Shown: in pieces, positions 25,155-34,302 of the stretch
Layout of the letters: each line of letters begins with the position of its first letter
Position numbering within the stretch: position 1 is the first letter of the stretch
NCBI GenBank assembly: GCA_949130495.1
Contig: OX422222.1
Location: 105,017,709 to 105,081,708, forward strand
DNA from: Sambucus nigra
Lineage: Eukaryota; Streptophyta; Magnoliopsida; Dipsacales; Adoxaceae
Length of the DNA: 64,000 bases
Direction of reading: 5' to 3'
The notes under the pieces: generated by a model
The model's input: the letters and a program-made list of their open reading frames with translations, nothing else
Told to the model about the DNA's origin: nothing
Databases searched by the model: none
Made by a program: the position numbers and the translations under genes

Positions 25155-25710
25155 TGTTGATACCAAATTTAGTATACTGACGTGGACCGATTATGTGGAG
25201 ACACGTGTCAACTTACATGGCACCCGCAAATATTTTTGAACAACACCTTGACTCCGAGGAACTCAACCTCCCCGACCAACTCAGAACGCTCCGAGCAACA
25301 AGTGTTCTCCGAGGAACTCTACTGTACCGAGAAACTCATGTATACCGAGCTACTTAGGCGGTCCGAGCTGCATCTCGTACAGAGCATTCATATCCGGATA
25401 ATCAAGAGGATGACTGCGCATTTAATGCTCATTATTATCACACAGACGTATACACCTATTGGATAGTTGTGTGTTATTCTTTCATTTGTATCGCCTCGAG
25501 GCTATAAATACATTGTAACCTCCTCATTAGCAGGGGACTCAGAATTTCTTGGTAAACCCATTATCGAGAATTCTGCAAACAGTCAACAATAACACAAACA
25601 GTGGACGTAGGCCATTCTTTCAAGGCTGAACCACTTTAAAAATCTCTTGTCTTATTTATTTTTTATATGTGATTAAATAATTAGGGATAATCTAATTTTT
25701 TACATCAACA
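25155..25710 (+). repeat. 5' LTR of the left Tat-lineage element (556 bp)
   Basis: It runs from TGTTGATACC to TACATCAACA. It contains several CCGAGNAACT and CCGACCAACT motifs at 25250-25370, a GACACGTGTC palindrome (G-box core) at 25200-25209, and a TATA box at 25503. It is followed by the primer-binding site. Confidence 0.93.
25503..25510 (+). promoter_or_regulatory. TATA box of the 5' LTR
   Basis: TATAAATA in the LTR after the repeat-rich U3 part. It is conserved at 37296-37303 in the 3' LTR and, as TATAAATG, in the LTR of the right Tat element (minus strand, 54959-54966). Confidence 0.8.
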
Positions 25711-25713
25711 GAT

Positions 25714-25731
25714 TGGCGTCGTCTGTGGGAA
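25714..25731 (+). promoter_or_regulatory. Primer-binding site
   Basis: TGGCGTCGTCTGTGGGAA lies three bases after the LTR end. TGGCG-CGTCTGTGGGAA is a common primer-site type in plant Ty3/Gypsy elements. I do not assign the tRNA. Confidence 0.75.
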
Positions 25732-25773
25732 ACGACTGAAACTATCGTTTTTCACCAAAATAATTCATCCCCA

Positions 25774-27500
25774 GTGGCTGATAATCCTGAATCCAGTAAT
25801 CGAAACGCTGGAAACCCCCCAAATCCATCCACTCCTCCAAGTGTTCAAGATCTAGCTGGAATAATGGCTAATTTAGCTCAAGGCCAGACTGCCATGCAAG
25901 AAACCATGAGACAACTCATGCAAACTATCCAGGGTGGAGCACCTGCCCAGTCAGGACAACGAAGCATTCAGAGAAATACCCAATTGCCTTCCTCATGAAC
26001 TAGACGAACATTACTCCCAGAGGAATCTCGATCTAGACATGTCGATTCATATCGCACTGATAGATCTACTGACTTTTCTTATCAACCTGGCCGAACTTCA
26101 TCAGTACAAGCCACAGATACTGAACAAAACGTCACTCTATCTTCAGAAAGGACCAGTGCTCTTGAAAGATTGAGTAGAGTATCTCCCTTTGATCGTTTGG
26201 GTCCTAGGAGGAATAAAAGTCCCCCTAGGATGGTGTCGAGGAACTCTCAACGATTCTCTGATTTAAAGGAAGGTTCTGCCCAATCCCGACCAGCTGCTCA
26301 TCGTGAAAAATCCCAAGAGGCAAACTCAACACGATCAATTACTCGAACTAACAGGCCCGAGGAGGCAAATGACGCATGGAAAGGTTCTATTCAGAGGTTG
26401 GAGGATAGACTAGGGGAAATGGCTAAGGCCGAAAATCCTCTATAAAGAACTTTGTCCTAGGAACACCTTTTATCCAAGCAATTGTGGATTTTCCCACACC
26501 ATCAAAGTTCAAAGCCCCAGTGGTAACACCAAAATATGATGGAAAAACTGATCCTGTTCTACATATAGAACAATATTAGGCAGCTGCTGATATCTACGCT
26601 GTTCTAGACGAAATGCGATGTACGACATTTTTAGGAACTCTCACTGGATCTGCTCAAATATGGTACAATAATCTTCCCTGGGGGAAGATTGCAACTTTCT
26701 TTCAACTGGCCGAGCTCTTTATTGGAAACTTCTGTTTTGGAGCAAAACCAGTTAAGCGAGTAGCACACTTGCTAAGCGTTAGACAAAAAGCATGTGAGAG
26801 CACCAGGGATTATATTACTCGTTTCAATAACGAGAAGCTCGAAGTTATTGATTACGAGGAAAAGATAGCAATCACTACTCTGATGAGTGGATTATTGCCA
26901 AATAAATTGTACTATACTTTGGCCAAAGATCCACCTAGGACCATGTCAGAATTAATGGCAAAAGCAGCCAAAGTCATGAATGCCGAGGAAGCTATGGCTG
27001 CAAAGAAGTGCATGGACACTAAGGAGAACAAAGGTGAGGCCGAGAAGATTGAGAAGAAGGATCAGAATAATAATGGTGGTAACAAGCAGTTAAAAGCAAA
27101 TCAAACATTGGAACAATTGAAGAAATTTGGAAACTATACTCCTTTGAAGGTAGATATAAACCACGTTTTGGAAGAGATCAAGAGCAGCGAGCAGTTAAAC
27201 TGGCCTGAAAAAATGAAGTCAGATCCTGACAAAAGGGATAAATCCAAATATTGCGATTTCCATAAGGATCATGGTCATATGACCAAAAACTGTATAGATC
27301 TCCAGAATGAAATTGAAGAGATCATCAGGCGAGGAAAATTAAACAAGTATGTGGATCGTCGAAATGGTGGAAAAAGCAACGATCGAGCAAGGCAGAGGTC
27401 TAGATCTCCTCGACGAACAAAAGAAGATAAGAAGAGAAATTATGAAGAAGACCTGGATGAAGATCAAGATGACCCCGATCTCCCCAAAAGACCAAAACAG
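25774..27500 (+). pseudogene. Tat-lineage gag, interrupted
   Basis: The start ATG (MADNPESSNRN) opens a glutamine- and proline-rich N-terminus. A TGA at 25996 interrupts the frame, which then continues to about 26443. A one-base shift near 26440-26450 moves it into the frame used by the rest of gag-pol. A TAG follows near 26577 (QY-stop-AAADIY). The capsid core runs from MRCTTFLGTLTGSAQIWYNN (26613) to about 26990. A CCHC-like knuckle, CDFHKDHGHMTKNC, is at about 27252-27293 for RNA binding. Basic and arginine-serine-rich sequence follows at 27340-27480. Gag forms the particle in which reverse transcription occurs. Confidence 0.85.
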
Positions 27501-28380
27501 CCAGAACGTGAGGTATTTTCTATCCGTTTTGGATCATTTGATTGCAATGTTATTACTGGTGGAGATGCAGGAGGTGGAGACCTTACTACAGAGAGGAAAG
27601 CTTACCTCAATGAAGCTCAAGCTTGTTCGTATATTCAACGGATAAATATAGCTGAAGAAGATCGCCCGAGGAAGGTGAACAAAGATAAACTGGTCTTCGG
27701 TTTTTCTAAGAATGACCTCGCAGGTGTGCTATATCCTCATGATGACCCATTGGTGATCAAAATGAGGATGAAGGAAGTAGTGATTTCTCGAGTCTTGGTG
27801 GATAATGGCAGCTCGATAGATATTATGTTCTACCCATGTTTTGATTGTTTGAACCTAAAGCCATCCCAGTTGGAGCCATATCATCGACCCCTCCTCGGTT
27901 TTACTAGCGAGAAAGTTTTTCCACTTGGGATGATCAAGTTGGATATGTTCATCGGTACATGGCCTGCTTGTCGAACCGAAAGAGTGCGCTTTTTTGTGAT
28001 GGATAAGAATGTTCAATCAACTTACAATATCATCATGGGAAGGGTAGGATTGAAGAAGTTCGAAGCAGTACCATCTACTGTACATCAATGCCTAAAATTT
28101 CTAACCAACTTTGGAGTAGGAATTGTGAAGGGTGACCAAAAAGTAGCTCGGGAATGCTACTATTCATCTGCCAAGCAAGAAGAACTAGAAGAATCTAAGA
28201 AAAGGACTACCACCTATCAAGTGGATGAAGGTGCAAAAATTAAAACGTTAGATCCTAGAGACGAGTCGCAGCTCGTAAAAGGTCAGGTGGTGGAAGCTAC
28301 TGAAAACGTAATTCTGGACGACGAACACCCAGAACGAATAACTCAAATCGGTTCATCGTTGGACACCCCACTAAAATAGG
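27501..28380 (+). pseudogene. Tat-lineage protease domain
   Basis: This is an uninterrupted extension of the gag frame. ISRVLVDNGSSIDIMF holds the catalytic D-N-G at codon 27801-27803, the usual Tat variant of D-T/S-G. It is followed by PLLGFTSEKVFPLG and the conserved tail PSTVHQCLKFLTNFGVG. The active site looks intact. The frame ends at a TAG (28377), with a TAA about 12 codons later, before the RT. Both sit where a glutamine- or aspartate-like codon would be expected, so they look like decay and not programmed recoding. Confidence 0.85.
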
Positions 28381-29360
28381 AATTGATAGCCTTCCTAAAA
28401 AGCAGAAAATAAACTTTCGCATGGAGTCACGAAGATATGCCAGGAATAGACCCAAATTTCTTGTGTCATGAACTTAATGTGAACGAGGAAATCAAACCTG
28501 TGAAGCGGCGAAGAAGAGTGTTCAGCCCCGAGAAGAACCAATCTATACAAGAGGAGGTTGAGAAGCTCCAAAAAGCTTGCTTTATTGAAGATGTCAAATA
28601 TCCAGACTGGCTAGCTAATGTGGTTATGGTGAAGAAGAAGAACAACAAGTGGAGGATGTGTGTAGACTTCACCGACCTCAACAAGGCATTCCCAAAGGAT
28701 CATTTTCCTTTGCCCCAAATTAATCAATTAGTGGATGCTACCTTGGGACACGAGCTATTGAGCTTCATGGATGCTTATTCTGGTTACAACCAGATTAAAA
28801 TGAAACCTGAAGACAGGGAGAGTACCTCTTTTATTACCCATAGGGGAACTTACTGTTATAATGTTATGACTTTTGGTTTGAAAAATGCAGGTGCAACATA
28901 TCAGCGGCTGATGAACAAGGTGTTTGCAGAGCAAATCAGTCACAATATGGAGGTTTATATTGATGATATGCTGACGAAGAGAAAGAAAGCTGCTGACCAT
29001 CTAATTGATCTAGGTCAAACCTTTGATCAATTAGATAAATATCAAATGAAGTTGAACCCTACTAAGTGCACATTCGGAGTACGAGAAGGCATGTTCCTCG
29101 GGTATATTGTCAACCAACGCGGTATTGAAGCAAATCCAGAAAAGATCAAGGCTCTATTGGGGCTACGATCTCCAGCGACGAAGAAGGAAGTGCAAAGTCT
29201 CACAGGGCGAGTTGCAACACTTAATAGATTTGTATCACGAGAAACTGATAGATGCCTCCCATTCTTCAAAACACTCCGAAAAATGTTTGAATGGAATGAT
29301 GAATGCGAGAAGGCCTTTCAAGAGTTAAAGAAATACTTGGGAGTACCCCCACTGTTGTCC
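28381..29360 (+). pseudogene. Tat-lineage reverse transcriptase domain
   Basis: Open from about 28413 in the same frame as gag. Visible motifs in order are [47 protein letters not shown] (first catalytic Asp), [20 protein letters not shown], and VYIDDMLTK with the paired catalytic Asp at 28962-28967. The connection region follows ([18 protein letters not shown]). All catalytic residues are present. Reverse transcriptase copies the element RNA into cDNA in the particle. The shadow frames on the minus strand are not genes. Confidence 0.9.
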
Positions 29361-30340
29361 AGGCCAATGATGGGAGAAAAATTGTACTTGTATATGGCAG
29401 TTTCGGAGAATGCAATTAGCTCGGTATTGATAAGAATGGAGGATGGAGTGCAAAAACCAATTTATTACACTAGCAAAGCCTTTCGAGGAGCAGCGATCAG
29501 ATATCCAAGAATAGAAAAGTTAGCACTAGCGTTGATCGAAGCAAGTAGAAGAATGAGGCCGTACTTCTAAGCTCATACCATAGTAGTGTATACCGATATG
29601 CCACTGAGGCAAGCTCTTCATAAACAAGAAAAATCAGGAAGATTGATGTACTAGGCAGTAGAACTTGGTGAATATGATATAATTTATGAGCCTAGGTCGT
29701 CACTTAAAGGGCAAGCAGTAGCAGATTTTATCGCAGAATTCACTTATCCTGACACCTTCGAGGAGCAAAAGCTGAATACCGACCAACCTGTGGATGTTAC
29801 AAGATCATCAAATTTAAACCTCGATCAACTTAAGTCAGTTGACGATCAGGGGGAGATGGTCGACGAGCAGCAAGAAGTACTAGAGGAGAATAAAAGGAAG
29901 CAACAAATATTCCACCGTGGAACTTTATTCGATAAAAAATTTGAGGATGAGGTACTTATATGGAATCTATATGTGGATGGTTCATCTTGCATTACAGGCT
30001 GTGGGGAAGGGATTATTTTGAACAACCCGAATGAGGTCGATGTAAAGTATGCTTTGCGTTTCCAATTCAAGGCTTCTAATAATGAGGCTGAATATGAAGC
30101 TATGATTGCAGGACTTGGCCTGGCAAAAACCATGGGGGCGGAGCAGGTTATCGTATTCAGTGACTCGTAATTGATGGTAAATAAAATGCTAGGAGTATAT
30201 GCAGCCAAAGGAGAATTAATGATCAGGTATCATGCAAAAGAAATGGAGGTTTTATCAAGCCTGATCGCAGTACCGATAATTAGAATACCAAGATTGGAGA
30301 ATGCAAGAGCGAATGCCTTAGCTCGGTTAGCTTCAGCTAC
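29361..30340 (+). pseudogene. Tat-lineage RNase H followed by archaeal-type second RNase H
   Basis: The first RNase H includes [20 protein letters not shown] and then HTIVVYTDMPLRQALHK. It is cut by TAA at 29568 and TAG at about 29651. A charged spacer (29790-29940) leads to a second RNase H. This begins WNLYVDGSSCITGCGEG, has NNEAEYEAMIAGLGLAK for the Glu and continues to VFSDS, with a TAA at 30168 directly after the last catalytic Asp region. A dual RNase H of this kind is a known trait of the Tat lineage. These enzymes remove RNA from RNA-DNA hybrids. Confidence 0.85.
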
Positions 30341-31663
30341 ACGCACCGAGCTACGAAAAACAATCCCAATAGAAGTCTTGGCTAGTCGAAGCATAGACGA
30401 AGATCTAATGATGAACTTTATTACCCTTGATTTAGGACCATCTTGGATGGATCCCATCAGGGCATATATTGAGGAAGGGAAATTACCAATCGACAAACTC
30501 ATAGCCAAGAAACTAAAGTTTAAAGCTGATCGTTATGTATTGACTAATGGTATTCTATATAGATGGGGAATTATAGAAGGTCTGCAAAGATGTGTGCACC
30601 CTTTCGAGGTGAAAGATTTGGTTGAAGAGGTCCATGAAAGGTCCTGTGGAGCTCATGTAGCAGGTCGGACGCTTTTGCAAAGAATAATGACGCAGGGATA
30701 TTATTGGCCGACGATGAGGGATGATTGTATAGCGTATGCTAAGAAATGTGACAAATGTCAGCGCTTCTCGTCCCTTCAAAGAACTCCTCAGGCATTGCTA
30801 ACACCCATAACATCCCCTTGGCCATTTGCCATATAGGGAATGGACTTGGTCAGGCCACTCCCGACGACAAGAGGAAGGTTCAAATACCTCATCGTCGCTG
30901 TGGATTATTTTACTAAATGGGTAGAAGCTGAACCTCTTATCGATATGACTTATGAGAAGGTGTATCAATTTATTTGGAAGAATATCATTTGCAGATATGG
31001 TCTTCCTCATGTATTCATCACAGACCATGGAACTCAATTTGATAACGAGGAGTTCGCTGCATATTATCATCAGTCAAACATATTGAAAATCCACTCGGCA
31101 CCAGGCCATCCCCAGAGCAATGGACAAACTGAAGTGACGAACAGAACGCTGCTGAATGGTTTGAAGAAAAGACTGGATGATGCGAAGGAAAATTGGATCA
31201 ACGAGCTACATTCTGTACTGTGGGCTTATCGTACTACACCACGAGCAGCAACAGGAGAATCTCCCTACATGCTGGCATTTGGAAGTGAAGCTGTTATACC
31301 TGCCGAGCTGGGCCTCCCCCCACACAGAGTGCTGAATTTCAATTCTCCTATTAGTGACTTGATGAGAACATAGACTTGGATATGCTCGAGGAAGTTAGAG
31401 AAGAAGCATCAATCAGGAATGCTACATACCAGCAACTAACAACTCTATTCTACAACAAGAGAGTAAAGAAATGTGACTTGAAAGAATGAGACTACGTGCT
31501 AAAGAAAGTAATTTAAAAGCACAATAAATTGGAAGCTAACTGTCATGGACATTACAGAGTAACAAAAATTGTTCGCCCAGGAACTTATAGGATTGAAACT
31601 TTAGAAGGGGAGGAGTTTAAGAATGCATGGAACGCAGAGCATCTGCGTAATTATTATCAGTAG
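30341..31663 (+). pseudogene. Tat-lineage integrase, end of pol
   Basis: The zinc-binding part has HERSCGAHVAGRT and CDKCQRFSSL (HHCC). The core has MDLVRPLPTTRGRFKYLIVA (first Asp), FITDHGTQFDNEEF (second Asp) and NGQTEVTNRTLLNG (Glu). A TAG at 30834 precedes the first Asp region, where family members have a tryptophan. After 31373 the frame shifts by one base (LDMLEEVREEASIRNATYQQ is in another frame). The end is ETLEGEEFKNAWNAEHLRNY, then YQ and TAG at 31661-31663. No chromodomain is present. Confidence 0.88.
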
Positions 31664-31798
31664 TTCAATCCTTATGTAATGCAATTTTCTTCGATATGAA
31701 TAAAGCTTTGGATGTTTTAACCAATTCTCTCCTTTTGTTGAAATTGTTTCGGAGTATTAGTGCTACACACTATGCATCAAGTTCAAAATAAAACCCTA

Positions 31799-32668
31799 CC
31801 AACTACGGTTAGTCGATCTACCAACTACGGTTGGTCGATAAATAAAACCCTACCAACTACGGTTGGTCGGTCTACCAACTACGGTTAGTCGATAAATAAA
31901 ACCCCACCAACTATGGTTGGTCGATCTACCAACTGCGGTTGGTCGATAAATAAAATCCCACCAACTACGGTTGGTCGGTAAATAAAACCCTACCAACTAC
32001 AGTTGGTCAATAAATAAAACCCTACCAACTACGGTTGGTCGGTCTACCAACTACGGTTGGTCGATAAATAAAACCCTACCAACTACGGTTGGTCGGTCTA
32101 CCAACTACGGTTGGTCGATAAATAAAACCGTACCAACTATGGTTGGTCGGTCTACCAACTACGGTTGGGTGATAAATAAAACCCTACCAACTCTAGTTGG
32201 TCGGTCTACCAACTACGGTTGGTCGATAAATAAAATCCCCTAACTACGGTTGGTCGGGGAATAAAAGTTCACCAACTCCGGTTGGTCGGAAACAAATATC
32301 TTAATAAATTCTAGTTGGTCGGTAAGCCAATTACAATCATCTCCAGTTGTTTAAATTAAATAGGTTGGTCGATCCACTAACTACGGTTGGTCGGTAAATA
32401 AAACCCTACCAACTACGATTGGTCGGTCTACCAACTACGGTTGGTCGATAAATAAAATACTACCAACTACGGTTGGTCGATAAATAAAACCCTACCAACT
32501 CTAGTTGGTCTGTCTACCAACTACGGTTGGTCGATAAATAAAATCCCCTAACTACGGTTGGTCGGGGAATAAAAGTTCACCAACTCCGGTTGGCCAGAAA
32601 CAAATATCTTAATAAATTCTAGTTGGTCGGTAAGCCAATTACAATCATCTCCAGTTGTTTAAATTAAA
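31799..32668 (+). repeat. Tandem hairpin array, about 26 CCAAC-loop-GTTGG units
   Basis: Units alternate 22-bp and 32-bp spacing, giving a 54-bp dimer. Each unit centres on a 14-bp inverted repeat, typically CCAACTACGGTTGG, followed by TCGATAAATAAAACCCTA or TCGGTCTA. About 20 units have loops TACG, TGCG or TCCG closed by C-G, i.e. the UNCG tetraloop class on plus-strand RNA. A few have TATG, TACA or TCTA. A 190-bp block at 32171-32360 is repeated at 32479-32668. The array lies between the 3' end of pol (31663) and the 3' end of the antisense gene (32858). No coding capacity is seen. Confidence 0.92.
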
Positions 32669-32857
32669 CAGGATCATGAGATAAAGGATGTTTTATCACA
32701 TAAAGATCAAAGATTGATAAATCACTGCAATGAAATAAGAAAATAACAAGCAAAAACATTCTAAAAATTATTTAGAAGAAAAATGACATGACAATTTTTC
32801 ATTCAAATTAAATAGAATTACATAAGTGGTGAAAAGTACAAGTCATTAAATAAAATC

Positions 32858-34137
32858 CTATTCTATGGGTTTCTTTCCCTCAGCCTTTGAAGCAAGTTCC
32901 ACTCCGGCAGGAGGATCATCTAAGGCATAGGGGGAGTTTATGAAGTTTATGTCTTTCAACATTCGAATATTCATCACAGAAGGACGAGCAAGCAGGTGCT
33001 CTGGCCGAGATATCTCAAAATTTAAATGAATATTGTAGTCACCAAGATACTTTGAGATCAAGCACTGAGGAATGGCCCGAGCAGGAATCCAACTCATGTC
33101 AAGCTTAAATGGAGGCACTGGCAAATCGATCAACCCAGGATCATAATAGTCCCACAAATAGTGACCCTGTTCCAACTGTAGCACACCCAAGGCATTCAGC
33201 CATCCTTGCTTGTACCCCTCGTTGTTCGACAACTGGATCCGATCATCAAGGTGGTAAAGGCTTCATTGTAACCAGCCATCCAAAATTCTCTGGGCTGCTT
33301 GTGGAACTGGTAGGTCAACCTCTCTAACTGCTCGTGAAGATTATTCACCAGATTTGTCTTATTCTCCAAGGTAGAATTTTGGGTAGCAAGTTTCTCATCG
33401 AAGGTCTGAATCTTCTTGGACATCTCAGCTAATGCTTGATTCTTCGCCATCAATTGGAATGCTTGATTATCCAAGGCTGCCTGTGTTCTAGCTTCTTCAA
33501 CAGTAACTCGAGCAGCTCTTGCTCGTCCCCAAGAAGCTCTTGCTCATCCGCGAGCAGATGTAGAGGGTCCAATTCTCTTTAAAGTTTCTAATTCGTCTCT
33601 CAAATTGGCATTTTCAACCTCCAGAAATGAGAAACCTTCGTCATTGACAGGGACCAAGGCTCTTGAGGTAGATGCTACAGATTTCAGTTGGGATATCTCT
33701 CCTCGCAAGTTATTATTTTCTTGCTCCAGCAGTTTCGCGATCTGCCTATGCTCTTCAACCTCGGTCTTCAAAGTCCTCTCCTTAAAATCATAAGCAGCGA
33801 CTAACTTATCATATCATTTGTCAGCATTTAGTTGCTGATTTTTTTTCTCATACCCCTGATGCAAAAGGGAAGAAGATTCCTTGTATTATTGCTAAAGTTC
33901 CTCGATGATACCCTGGAGAACTTCAATCATCTCGTAATAACCCACATTATTGGCAACATCTCGGTCGTGTAAGCATTTCAGATATTGGTAAGCTTCCACT
34001 GCTCGTTTAGAGGCATTTGAGCCCAGGATATAAAAAATTTACGATTCATCTAAATCTGTATGGCCAGCTTTGAAATATTCATTACATTTTTTCATCAACT
34101 CTGTATCATGAGCTGACAAGAGTTCCATCCTAGCCAT
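32858..34137 (-). pseudogene. Second antisense gene of the Tat element: coiled coil plus conserved C-terminal domain
   Basis: Likely start MARMELLSAHDTELMKK at 34137. Then come AYQYLK-LHDRDVANNVGYYE, a coiled-coil region (KTEVEEHRQIAKLLEQENNN, then ENANLRDELETLKRI), and a C-terminal domain: YDPGLIDLPVPPFKLDMSWI, CLISKYLGDYN, INSPYALDDPPAGVEL. It ends at 32858. Several in-frame stops (near 34040, 33893, 33530) and a one-base shift near 33235 break it. The right element carries a clear homologue at 57775-59020 with the same order, so this is a real gene family and not a chance frame. I cannot name the function. It could be a structural or nucleic-acid-associated accessory protein of the element. 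Confidence 0.75.
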
Positions 34138-34302
34138 AAAATAGCAAAGAAAAGCCATAAACAGGATTAATAAACGAAAGGCAGAGCAAGATGAAGAAAG
34201 TCAACATAAACAACAAAAACTTGAATTTTTATTCATCAAAAGACAAGTAAAAGGTTCAGGGTTACATTCATAAGAAATAATAAAATTAAAGCCCAAGCAA
34301 CT

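Noticed and set aside
28377..28440. Programmed stop readthrough or recoding between protease and RT in the left Tat element
   Set aside because: Two stops lie close together without a recoding signal, and similar stops occur all along the frame, so decay is the simpler reading.
31799..32668. Regular repeats that could suggest a CRISPR array
   Set aside because: Spacers are themselves repeated and not unique, the spacing alternates 22/32 bp, no cas genes exist, and the array lies inside a plant retrotransposon.
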